The notes under the pieces are model-generated. The model saw only the letters and a program-made list of their open reading frames with translations. It did not search any database and was not told where the DNA came from. A stretch of DNA of 64,000 bases from Tsuneonella rigui (GTDB lineage: Bacteria > Pseudomonadota > Alphaproteobacteria > Sphingomonadales > Sphingomonadaceae). The stretch lies in the NCBI RefSeq assembly GCF_003958625.1, contig NZ_RSEL01000028.1, positions 62,001 to 126,000 of the forward strand, written 5' to 3'. Within the stretch, counting starts at the first letter, position 1, and the number at the start of each line of letters is the position of its first letter. Shown here piece after piece: positions 57,156-64,000 of this stretch. The position numbers were made by a program, and so were the translations under genes.

Positions 57156-59564
57156 ATGAAGAATATCTTCCTCACGTCGGTATCGGCAGCTGCGCTGTTC
57201 GTCGCCGGCCCGGCGCTTGCGCAAGACAACACCTCGACGGTGACGCAGAATGCCACGGACTCGCAGGCCTATGTGACGCAGAACAGCTCGAGCAGCACTT
57301 CGACCGTCGAGCAGACCGGAGCCGACAACTGGGCCGACGTCCAGCAGGGCACAGGTAACGCCGCCGCGACCAACAATAAGTCGTCCGTTAAGCAGAACGG
57401 CGCCAACATGGCTGGCGTCCCGACCACCGACGCGCCGCCGCCGAGCTACGAAGGCGCGGTGAGCAACTATGCGCTGGTGAGCCAAAACGGTGCCAACGGC
57501 GACGTCAAGATCGACCAGACCGGCAACAACCGGGCGTCGGTAAACCAGGCCTATGCCCCGGGCATCGGCCAGCGTGCTTACATTACTCAGTCGACCACTC
57601 CGGCGGCAGGCGCCGAGAACGGTGCGTTCGTTTCGCAGCGCGGCAGCAATATCGAAGCCACGGTCAACCAAAACGGGGGCAGCGAGAACGTCGCCAATGT
57701 TTCGCAGCTGCTGACGAATGACTCGACCGTATTGATCAACCAGAGCGGCAGCCAAAACCGCGCGGTCGCCGACCAAAGCGGCGCGAATGGCGCCACCATC
57801 GACGTCGGCCAGGTTGGCAACAATCAGGACGCCTACGTCCGCCAGCAGGGCACGGGCGCTTCATCGACCAGCGATCAGTTCGGTGGTGACGGCAACGCCC
57901 TGTATGTCGTGCAGAACGGCGCCAGCAGCTCGACCATCAGCCAGAACGGCAACGGCAACGACGCTAGCGTCAATCAGACCGGCAACGGCAACACCTCCGG
58001 CATCAACCAGGTCGGCAACGGCAATAGCGCCGGTGACGTGACCAACGGGACCAGCTCGTACACCGCCACGACGAACAACACCGTCGGCGTGAGCCAGAAC
58101 GGTTCGAACCTGGTTTCGACCGTCGACCAGCTCGCCAGCGGCGCGAAGGCGACTGTCACGCAGACGGGCGGCGAGCATCGTTCGGACATCAACCAGAACG
58201 CCGGTGCGACCGCCAAGGTCACTCAGGCCGGTGCTGCTCCGACGGGCACGCTCGATCCGCTGTCCCCGCCCAACAACGATTCGGTGATCAACCAGAACGC
58301 GGCGCTCGCTTCGGCAACCGTCGACCAGAACGGGTTGCTGAACTACTCGGCAATCGACCAGAACGCCGCAGCCAATGCAATCGTCAACCAGACCGGCGGT
58401 TACAACCACAGCTTCGTAACGCAGAACGCGGCGGGCGCGAACGTCCTTGTCACGCAGGGCGAGGTGTTCGGGCGCGACGGTGACAACCGTTCGGCCATCA
58501 CGCAGAACGCCGGTGCCGCCGGCGCGAGCGCGATAGTTCGCCAGGTCAACGCGGTTGCGGGCCCCGTAGGCGGCTACGCTTCGAACGACTCGAACATCAC
58601 CCAGTCGGGCGCGAGCGACATCGCCAACGTCAACCAAGACGGCAACGATCAGGTTTCGAACATCACTCAGAGCGGTGCCGGCTCGAGCGCGGGCGTGACC
58701 CAGACGGGCGACGGCAACCTGTCGACGGTCACCCAAGGCACGAACCGGTTTGCAACGGTGGTCCAGAACGGTGTCGACAACATCTCCGATGTCGACCAGT
58801 CTGGCGGTGGTCTTGCGTATTCGGCGACTGCCGACGTGAACCAGCAGGGCAACAACAACGATTCGTATGTCCGTCAGTCCGGCGACGCCTTGGTCGCCAC
58901 GCTCGACCAGCGCGGCAACAACAACGAGTCGGACATCCTGCAGACCCGTCGCGGCGGCGCCGCGCACGTCGACCAGGATGGTGACTTCGGCAAGTCGATC
59001 GTTCAGCAGATCGGTGAGAACAACTCGGTCGGCGCGAGCGACAACTCGGCCGGTGTCCGCCAGCTCGACGGCAGCATGAGGGCCGCGTCGCTCATCATCC
59101 AGGGCGGCCGGGTCAACAGCGTCGACGTCCAGCAGGGTGGGACCGACAACTCGTCGGAAGTGCGCCAGAACCTGACTGCTGCGGGTGGCGACTACGGCAA
59201 CACCGGCGGCAACGTCGATCCGACCTATGGCACCACCAACGCGGCGTTCATCGACCAGATCGGCGCCAGCAACGAGTCGTTCGTCAACCAGGGCAACCCC
59301 GATCCCGCCGCCGGCCCCGCCGGTCCGCTGTCGGAGAACAACCTGGCGCGCGTCACCCAGACCGGGACCGACGGCAGCTCGACGATCAACCAGTCGGGCG
59401 ACCTGCACTCCGCAACGCTCATCCAGGGCGGCGTGGATAACGAGTCGACCATCAACCAGTCGGGCAACAGCAATACCGCACTGGTGACGCAGACCGCGAC
59501 CGACAACGTCTCGACGATCAACCAGGGCGGCAGCAACAACACCGCCACGGTTACTCAGAACTGA
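57156..59564 (+). CDS. Very long curlin-repeat amyloid protein (CsgA-like, 802 residues)
   Basis: The protein has a signal peptide ending AGPALAQD and then consists almost entirely of curlin-type strands of the form x-V-x-Q-N/S-G-x-x-N, spaced about 11 residues in the regular parts. Examples are STISQNGNGNDASVNQTGNG and SAITQNAGAAGASAIVRQVN. It has few charged and very few aromatic residues, as in curli. It begins QDNTSTVTQN and ends NNTATVTQN. At 802 residues it is over five times as long as E. coli CsgA (151). It is very likely a functional amyloid exported by CsgG. The ATG at 57156 follows CAGGAGC; an in-frame GTG 57108 is too far. A strong terminator follows at 59572. Confidence 0.88.
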   Translation: MKNIFLTSVSAAALFVAGPALAQDNTSTVTQNATDSQAYVTQNSSSSTSTVEQTGADNWADVQQGTGNAAATNNKSSVKQNGANMAGVPTTDAPPPSYEGAVSNYALVSQNGANGDVKIDQTGNNRASVNQAYAPGIGQRAYITQSTTPAAGAENGAFVSQRGSNIEATVNQNGGSENVANVSQLLTNDSTVLINQSGSQNRAVADQSGANGATIDVGQVGNNQDAYVRQQGTGASSTSDQFGGDGNALYVVQNGASSSTISQNGNGNDASVNQTGNGNTSGINQVGNGNSAGDVTNGTSSYTATTNNTVGVSQNGSNLVSTVDQLASGAKATVTQTGGEHRSDINQNAGATAKVTQAGAAPTGTLDPLSPPNNDSVINQNAALASATVDQNGLLNYSAIDQNAAANAIVNQTGGYNHSFVTQNAAGANVLVTQGEVFGRDGDNRSAITQNAGAAGASAIVRQVNAVAGPVGGYASNDSNITQSGASDIANVNQDGNDQVSNITQSGAGSSAGVTQTGDGNLSTVTQGTNRFATVVQNGVDNISDVDQSGGGLAYSATADVNQQGNNNDSYVRQSGDALVATLDQRGNNNESDILQTRRGGAAHVDQDGDFGKSIVQQIGENNSVGASDNSAGVRQLDGSMRAASLIIQGGRVNSVDVQQGGTDNSSEVRQNLTAAGGDYGNTGGNVDPTYGTTNAAFIDQIGASNESFVNQGNPDPAAGPAGPLSENNLARVTQTGTDGSSTINQSGDLHSATLIQGGVDNESTINQSGNSNTALVTQTATDNVSTINQGGSNNTATVTQN

Positions 59565-59571
59565 TCCGGCC

Positions 59572-59604
59572 GGCCGGCGCTCCCCTGGGCGCCGGCCTTT
59601 CTTT
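59572..59604 (+). terminator. Intrinsic terminator after the first curlin gene
   Basis: The perfect stem GGCCGGCGC/GCGCCGGCC (59572-59580 and 59589-59597) encloses an 8-base loop and is followed by TTTCTTT. It starts 7 bases after the stop codon. It would end most transcripts and could make the next subunits less abundant. Confidence 0.8.
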
Positions 59605-59625
59605 CCCATTCAAAGGTATTCAATC

Positions 59626-60993
59626 ATGAAAAAGCTTCTTCTCACCACCGCCTCGGCACTGGCGTTTCTGGCCGCGCCGGCGATGGCCCAAGACAACACT
59701 TCCACCGTCACCCAAGGCGGCGAAGGCAACCACGCGACGATCGGTCAGACCGGCAGCAACGGGAAGTCGACCGTCGACCAGTCGAATGCCTACGTCGCTA
59801 ATTCGATCGTCAACCAGAAGGGCGATGGCGCCGAGTCCGAAATCACCCAGACGGGCAACAGCAACCATGCCGTCGTCAACCAGGATGGCGACAGTTACTC
59901 GAAGATCACCCAGACCGGCGTTTTCAACAACGGCGCGAGCGTGGATCAAAAGGGCGGCGCGGGCAACTCGTCGACCGTCGCGCAGACCGGAGACAACAAT
60001 GAAGTTTCCGTTTCTCCTGGACCTGTGCCCAACGCGGGCGTGATCCAAATCGGTTCGAACAACACCTCGTCGATCGGGCAGAGTGGCAGCAGCCAGCTTG
60101 CTAACGCTTTCCAGACCGGTTCCAACAACAACAGCGACATTTCGCAGAGCGGGCTGAACCACGACGCATTCGTCACACAACAGGGTAGCGACAACAAGTC
60201 GAGCGTGTTGCAATCGGGTGCTAACAATCAGGCGATCGTTGATCAGTCGGGCACCAACCTTGACTCCTCGATTATCCAGGACGGCACTGCTGCATATGCC
60301 AACGTGCGGCAGACCGGCGTAAACAGCGAATCCGACGTTACGCAGCACGCGGGCAGCCGCGCTGACGTGACCCAGCTGGATGGTCCCAACAAGTCCACCG
60401 TGACCCAAAATGGCGGTGCCGCTGGCGCCAACGCCCTCGTGTATCAAGACTCGAGCCCCAATGGGGGCGCGCTGAATACTGTGACGATCACCCAGAATGC
60501 GAACAGCTCGGCACGAGCCTTCCAGATTGGCACCAACCAGACCGCCACGATCACTCAGGACGGACAGTCGCTGCCGCCGCAGCAGCTGCCGGCATCCTAC
60601 GCCGCGAACATCGAGCAAATCAGCGGCACCGGCGGCGGGAACGTGGCCACGATCAATCAGCCTGGTGCAGAAAACACGGCCGGTATTTTCCAGTACGGTA
60701 ACAACTCGCGCGCGACGACGACCCAGACGGGCGCTGCCCTGGCGGGCGACACCGTCAACAACTTCGCGCGCGTTACGCAGGATGTTCTGAGCAGCAACGC
60801 CCAGTCCGACATCTTGCAGGACGGCCAGAACAACACCGCGCTGGTCAGCCAGAACGGCACCGATCTGACGTCGGACATCGTGCAATCGGGTGCCGACAAT
60901 ACCGCCAGCGTGACCCAAACCGGCCTCGGCCAGATCTCGACGGTCAACCAGAGCGGCACGGGCAACACGGCCACCGTCACTCAGGGCAGCTAA
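59626..60993 (+). CDS. Curlin-repeat amyloid protein (CsgA-like, 455 residues)
   Basis: A signal peptide (MKKLLLTTASALAFLAAPAMAQ) is followed by QDNTSTVTQGGEGNHATIGQ and then continuous curlin strands (HAVVNQDGDSYSKITQTGVF, SSIGQSGSSQLANAFQTGSN). The chain ends SGTGNTATVTQGS. The final 42 coding bases are almost identical to those of the next curlin gene. It is probably a second major or alternative fibre subunit. The gene starts 22 bases after the terminator of the first curlin gene. Confidence 0.88.
   Translation: MKKLLLTTASALAFLAAPAMAQDNTSTVTQGGEGNHATIGQTGSNGKSTVDQSNAYVANSIVNQKGDGAESEITQTGNSNHAVVNQDGDSYSKITQTGVFNNGASVDQKGGAGNSSTVAQTGDNNEVSVSPGPVPNAGVIQIGSNNTSSIGQSGSSQLANAFQTGSNNNSDISQSGLNHDAFVTQQGSDNKSSVLQSGANNQAIVDQSGTNLDSSIIQDGTAAYANVRQTGVNSESDVTQHAGSRADVTQLDGPNKSTVTQNGGAAGANALVYQDSSPNGGALNTVTITQNANSSARAFQIGTNQTATITQDGQSLPPQQLPASYAANIEQISGTGGGNVATINQPGAENTAGIFQYGNNSRATTTQTGAALAGDTVNNFARVTQDVLSSNAQSDILQDGQNNTALVSQNGTDLTSDIVQSGADNTASVTQTGLGQISTVNQSGTGNTATVTQGS
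60949..60990 (+). repeat. 42-base near-identical curlin 3' segment, copy 1
   Basis: These codons for the C-terminal cap (QSGTGNTATVTQG) match 62168-62209 with two mismatches in 42 bases. Identity at this level, including third positions, exceeds what the rest of the two genes shows. Confidence 0.75.
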
Positions 60994-61003
60994 GCCGACG
61001 TGA

Positions 61004-61031
61004 GGAGGCGGGACGCGAAGTGCCCGCCTCC
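61004..61031 (+). terminator. Stem-loop between curlin genes 2 and 3
   Basis: Arms GGAGGCGGG (61004-61012) and CCCGCCTCC (61023-61031) pair perfectly around a 10-base loop. No T-tract follows, so read-through into the next curlin is likely. It may protect or process the mRNA. Confidence 0.55.
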
Positions 61032-61060
61032 CCCAGTTCTCTGCTTCAAAGGATCAACTC

Positions 61061-62215
61061 ATGAAGACACTCGCAATCCTTTCGGCCTCGGTCCTGGCGC
61101 TCAGCGCCAGCGCCGCAATGGCCCAGTCGAACACCTCCACCGTCGATCAGAACGGTAACGTCAACGGCGCGACTGTCAGCCAGACGGGCTCGTCGGCCAA
61201 GTCGGCCGTCAGCCAGCTCGGCGACAACAACCTCGCCACCGTCACCCAGTCGGGCAGCGGCGCCAAGGCGACCGTCAACCAGGGCGGCACGCCGAACGCC
61301 GAAGAGCAGACCCGCTTCAGCCTCGCCAACACTCCCTATGCAAGCAGCGGCGCGGAAGCGACCGTGACGCAAGGGTCGGCAGCGACGGCCAACATCGACC
61401 AGATCGCGGTTGCCGGCGGGCCGACCCGTGCGGTCAAGGCGACGATCAGCCAGGGCAGCGGCGCGGCCGGCTCGACCGCGGCGATCCGCCAGCGGATCAC
61501 CGGCGCGGCCTCGGCCACGATCGAGCAGACCGGCGCGACCAACGATTCGACGATCAAGCAGTACCAGGGCAATCACACCGCTCTGAATCAGCAGAGCGGC
61601 GCGCTGAACGTCTCGTCGATCGACCAGGGCGGTTCGAACACCTCGGCCACCGTGGTCCAGTCGGGTGACCGCAACCGTTCGGGCGTGTTCATCTTCGGCA
61701 ACAACGACGGGGTCTACGTCGAACAGCTCGGCTCGGATAACATCTCGAGCGTTGCCCAGAACGGCACCTCGAACGGCACCGCGATCGTCAGTCAGGGCGG
61801 CACGTTCAACACCTCGGGCGTCGCGCAGGGTGAGCAAAGCTACGCCAACGTTACCCAGAACGGCGCGTATGGCACATCGGGCGTCAACCAGAAGTTCGGC
61901 GACAAGGCGACCGTCACCCAGACCGCGACCAGCGACCACGCCAGCTCGACGGTCAACCAGAGCGGCGGGTGGAGCTACCACAACAACAACGCCACGGTCA
62001 CTCAAGGGGGCACCGACGTCACTTCGACGATCGATCAGGTCGGCATCGGGCTGACCGCGACGGTGATCCAGCAGGGTACGGGGTCGACTTCGGACATCGA
62101 CCAGTCGGGCACCGGCAACACCGCGACGGTGAGCCAGTACTCCGACGACAACCTCTCGACCGTCACCCAGAGCGGCACGGGCAACACCGCCACCGTCACT
62201 CAGGGCACCCCCTGA
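61061..62215 (+). CDS. Curlin-repeat amyloid protein (CsgA-like, 384 residues)
   Basis: The signal peptide ends SASAAMAQ, and the mature protein begins SNTSTVDQNGNVNGATVSQT. Curlin strands run to the end (ATVSQYSDDNLSTVTQSG), finishing TGNTATVTQGTP. It is richer in alanine and threonine than its neighbours and interrupts the regular repeat at about residues 85-115 (EEQTRFSLANTPYASSG). AAAGGA before the ATG serves as ribosome site. Two hairpins follow. Confidence 0.87.
   Translation: MKTLAILSASVLALSASAAMAQSNTSTVDQNGNVNGATVSQTGSSAKSAVSQLGDNNLATVTQSGSGAKATVNQGGTPNAEEQTRFSLANTPYASSGAEATVTQGSAATANIDQIAVAGGPTRAVKATISQGSGAAGSTAAIRQRITGAASATIEQTGATNDSTIKQYQGNHTALNQQSGALNVSSIDQGGSNTSATVVQSGDRNRSGVFIFGNNDGVYVEQLGSDNISSVAQNGTSNGTAIVSQGGTFNTSGVAQGEQSYANVTQNGAYGTSGVNQKFGDKATVTQTATSDHASSTVNQSGGWSYHNNNATVTQGGTDVTSTIDQVGIGLTATVIQQGTGSTSDIDQSGTGNTATVSQYSDDNLSTVTQSGTGNTATVTQGTP
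62168..62209 (+). repeat. 42-base near-identical curlin 3' segment, copy 2
   Basis: This is the partner of 60949-60990, with two mismatches. It encodes the same C-terminal strand QSGTGNTATVTQG. Confidence 0.75.
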
Positions 62216-62221
62216 GCGACG

Positions 62222-62254
62222 CCGGCGGAGCGTCTGACAAGCGCGCTCCGCCGG
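62222..62254 (+). terminator. Strong stem-loop after curlin gene 3
   Basis: Perfect 11-base arms CCGGCGGAGCG and CGCTCCGCCGG (62222-62232 and 62244-62254) begin 7 bases after the stop. There is no T-tract. A second hairpin follows at 62265. Confidence 0.6.
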
Positions 62255-62264
62255 ACCATCGCCT

Positions 62265-62289
62265 CGGCTCGCGAACCGCTCGCGAGCCG
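62265..62289 (+). terminator. Second stem-loop after curlin gene 3
   Basis: Arms CGGCTCGCG and CGCGAGCCG (62265-62273 and 62281-62289) pair perfectly around a 7-base loop. The two hairpins together occupy most of the gap before the next gene and may act as an attenuator or as a 3' stabiliser. Confidence 0.5.
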
Positions 62290-62332
62290 GGGGATGGTTG
62301 GCTCAACGCGATGATATAGGACAGGAACGACG

Positions 62333-62761
62333 ATGCATCGGCAGTTCTTCAGGTACTCGGCACTGCTGGCAGGCCTCGCCGCCGTGCCCGCTGCTGGTTC
62401 GAATGGATCGCCGTCCTGCCCGGGAGACAAGGCCATGGCGAACGCGCATCCAGGGGTTACCGTCAGCACCAGCGGATCGGGGCACGATCGCCTGATCGTC
62501 CAGACCGATCCCGACGGCACCGTCCGCCTCGACCAGCACGGCAAGGACCATTCCGCGCTCGCGGTGCAGTCCGGCAGCGGCGGCAGCCTGGCGATCGACC
62601 AGAGCGGCGCCTCGGCCAGCGCCGACGTTATTCAGGACGGCGCGTGCAACGCGGCCAGCCTCAAGCAGTCAGGCAGCGGCAACCGCGCCACCATCGTCCA
62701 GTCGGGCGGAAGCAACCGGGCGGTCGTCCGGCAAGGACCCGCCAAGGGAGACGGGCAATGA
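62333..62761 (+). CDS. Short curlin-repeat protein (142 residues), possible minor or nucleator subunit
   Basis: The protein starts at ATG 62333 after CAGGAA. An N-terminal hydrophobic segment (FFRYSALLAGLAAVPAAGS) acts as signal. The second half has four to five curlin strands (ALAVQSGSGGSLAIDQSGAS, ATIVQSGGSNRAVVRQG). Its size matches classical CsgA and CsgB (about 150). It has two cysteines (SPSCPGD and DGACNAA), which is unusual in curlins and could form a disulfide. It overlaps the next gene by ATGA. A CsgB-like nucleator role is inferred from size and position only. Confidence 0.75.
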   Translation: MHRQFFRYSALLAGLAAVPAAGSNGSPSCPGDKAMANAHPGVTVSTSGSGHDRLIVQTDPDGTVRLDQHGKDHSALAVQSGSGGSLAIDQSGASASADVIQDGACNAASLKQSGSGNRATIVQSGGSNRAVVRQGPAKGDGQ

Positions 62762-63498
62762 AGCGTTCGATTCTAGCCGCCGGCGTCGCCGCGCTCTCGG
62801 CGCTGATGCTGGCGCCCGCCGCGCACGCCAAGACCGACAAGGAAACCCCGGGCAAGCCTTGCGAGCCCGGCGGCGGTCAGGGAACCGGCAACCCGTGCAA
62901 CGGCAACAACGGCAACCCCAGCCCCGAAGGCAACGCCAAGGAAAAGGTGGTCCGCGACTACGACCCGCCGCGCTTCACCATCGTGCGCGGTAGCGGCCGC
63001 GGCGCGTTCATCGACCAGATCGGCAACGTCAACGCGGCGACTATCACGCAGACCCGCAACACGCAGTACGCGCGCATCGCGCAGACCGGAGACCGCAATG
63101 TCGCGAGCGCGGCGCAGAGCGGAACCGGCGCGCATTACGGCACGATCGTGCAGGAGGGTAGCGACAACACCGCCGCCCTCACGCAATCGGGTGCCGGCGC
63201 GCAGGTCGCCTACCTCACGCAGGACGGTGTCGCCAACCAGATGACGGTCACGCAAAACGGCGGCATGACCACCTCCGGTGTCGAGGCGCTGCAGATGGGC
63301 GACCGCAACACCATGTCGCTTACCCAGAACGGCGAGAACAACATGGCGCGGTTGACCCAGAACGGCTCGGACAGCACCATGACCGCCGTGCAGAACGGGA
63401 ACAACCAGTTGACCTGGACCCAGACCGGCGTCGGCCTGTCGGATTTGCAGATCACCCAGCCCGCGGGCCAGGCCCTGCTGGTGACGCAGACCAAGTGA
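62758..63498 (+). CDS. Curlin-repeat protein (246 residues) with proline/glycine-rich N-terminal domain, CsgB-like candidate
   Basis: The start overlaps the previous gene (ATGA). The signal peptide ends APAAHAKTD. Residues of about 23-75 are a glycine/asparagine/proline-rich segment with two cysteines (GKPCEPGGGQGTGNPCNGNN), then KVVRDYDPPRF. The remaining 165 residues are curlin strands (AFIDQIGNVNAATITQTRNT, MARLTQNGSDSTMTAVQNGN), ending LLVTQTK. The non-repeat N-terminus could anchor the fibre to the CsgG/CsgF channel or the cell surface, as CsgB does. The stop overlaps the next start by one base (TGATG). Confidence 0.78.
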   Translation: MKRSILAAGVAALSALMLAPAAHAKTDKETPGKPCEPGGGQGTGNPCNGNNGNPSPEGNAKEKVVRDYDPPRFTIVRGSGRGAFIDQIGNVNAATITQTRNTQYARIAQTGDRNVASAAQSGTGAHYGTIVQEGSDNTAALTQSGAGAQVAYLTQDGVANQMTVTQNGGMTTSGVEALQMGDRNTMSLTQNGENNMARLTQNGSDSTMTAVQNGNNQLTWTQTGVGLSDLQITQPAGQALLVTQTK

Positions 63499-64000
63499 TG
63501 CGGTGGCGGCTCCTCTGGTGCGGGATCATGGCGGTGTCAGCCGCCGGGCCGGCGTTGGGGCAGGACCAGGCCGATCCGGTGCGCCTCGACGATTTCGCGC
63601 TGCCCGCCGCTGCGAAGCCCTTGCCGGTCGAGCAACTGACCAAGGGTGATAACCTTCCGGCTCCGCAGCAGGACGCCGACCGCACGCTCGCTGCCCCGCC
63701 GCTGTCCGAGCCGACCGGCGCGATGCCGGCACAGTTGTCCGCGCCCGGAGCGGGCGGCACGATCACGCAGCTCGCCGGCACCGGCCAGTCGCGCACCGCG
63801 CTGACCGGCTCGATCGCCGACCCCAAGGACCGGCCGCCGGGCGCGGTCACCCGGATCGGCGGGCACGACCGCTGCGACCCGCAGTCGGTGCAGGCGGTCT
63901 ATGCCGAGTGCCTGCGCATCCTCGAGCTGCGGTCGGCCGAGTTCAGCGCGCCCGAAGCCCCGAAGCTCAGCGCCGAACAGCGCCTGCTCGCCGAACAGCG
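63498..64000 (+). CDS. Exported protein of unknown function in the amyloid operon (3' end outside window)
   Basis: The first 167 codons are visible. The ATG overlaps the preceding stop. A signal peptide (MRWRLLWCGIMAVSAAGPAL, cleavage near GQDQA) leads into a proline/alanine-rich, probably disordered region and then a more ordered part with GGHDRCDPQSVQAVYAECLRILELRSAEF. The paired cysteines and charged helix end differ from curlin repeats. It has no recognisable family. Its tight coupling to the curlin genes suggests a chaperone, fibre-assembly or surface protein. Confidence 0.6.
   Translation, partial: MRWRLLWCGIMAVSAAGPALGQDQADPVRLDDFALPAAAKPLPVEQLTKGDNLPAPQQDADRTLAAPPLSEPTGAMPAQLSAPGAGGTITQLAGTGQSRTALTGSIADPKDRPPGAVTRIGGHDRCDPQSVQAVYAECLRILELRSAEFSAPEAPKLSAEQRLLAEQ

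Noticed and set aside
57861-59609. Long minus-strand ORF opposite the 802-residue curlin (and similar ones opposite genes 2 and 3)
   Set aside because: These frames exist because the curlin repeats are periodic at codon level, which keeps the antisense frame open. They carry no independent motif.
57156-62215. Possible CRISPR or tandem DNA repeat array
   Set aside because: The periodicity is protein-level (curlin strands) with diverged codons and variable spacing. There are no identical direct repeats with unique spacers.

Overview
The window looks like chromosomal DNA of a high-GC alphaproteobacterium, most probably of the order Sphingomonadales. The reasons are two TonB-dependent receptors with neighbouring esterases, a methionine synthase split into two genes, the gcvT-gcvH-gcvPA-gcvPB order behind a tandem glycine riboswitch, an ABA4-like membrane protein, and a small inverted-repeat element of the CCCAGC/GCTGGG type that I associate with sphingomonads. 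This assignment is inference from gene content. No rRNA or complete tRNA gene is visible.

Layout. (1) 1-6645: a probable iron-uptake neighbourhood. A siderophore-type TonB receptor and a beta-propeller (PD40) protein cut by the left edge face a PepSY membrane protein, an alpha/beta hydrolase and a PaiB-like FMN-binding protein that overlap by 4 bases each. (2) 6668-14449: a catabolic-looking module with a second TonB receptor, an acyl-CoA synthetase, a type-B carboxylesterase, an MFS transporter and a TetR regulator. Three TCAC-N6-GTGA dyads, one before the receptor and two between MFS and TetR, suggest a single TetR regulon. (3) 14512-24059: DEAD-box helicase, purC, a DUF3857/transglutaminase protein, a lipid kinase, an M16 peptidase, purS and purQ. 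(4) 24056-29157: a GGDEF-EAL protein, glmS, and a VapBC-like toxin-antitoxin pair with a strong palindromic operator. (5) 29295-39144: an envelope-glycan cluster (GT2, a GT-C-like membrane protein, GT4, a HAD-type protein, an ABC exporter, an unusual glycosyltransferase-like protein and a second GT4). (6) 39327-42906: an orphan CpaF ATPase behind an 11-codon leader ORF, small proteins, an EamA transporter and an ABA4-like protein. (7) 42917-54180: a one-carbon/methionine island on the minus strand. A SahR-like ArsR-methyltransferase regulator is followed by metF, metH1, metH2, then a tandem glycine riboswitch and gcvT, gcvH, a glycosyltransferase-like gene, gcvPA and gcvPB. (8) 54461-64000: a curli-type functional amyloid locus: LuxR-type regulator, csgF, csgG and five consecutive curlin-repeat proteins (802, 455, 384, 142 and 246 residues), then an unknown exported protein cut by the right edge.

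How the parts work together. In the amyloid locus CsgG and CsgF form the outer-membrane secretion channel, and the five curlin-repeat proteins are its likely substrates. The three largest are several times longer than the classical CsgA subunit, share an N-terminal NTSTV and C-terminal NTATVTQ cap, and are separated by hairpins that could set subunit ratios. In the one-carbon island the regulator senses the SAM cycle and the riboswitch senses glycine, so methyl-group supply and glycine breakdown are controlled next to each other. This amyloid locus and the TetR-operator module are the two most interesting systems here.
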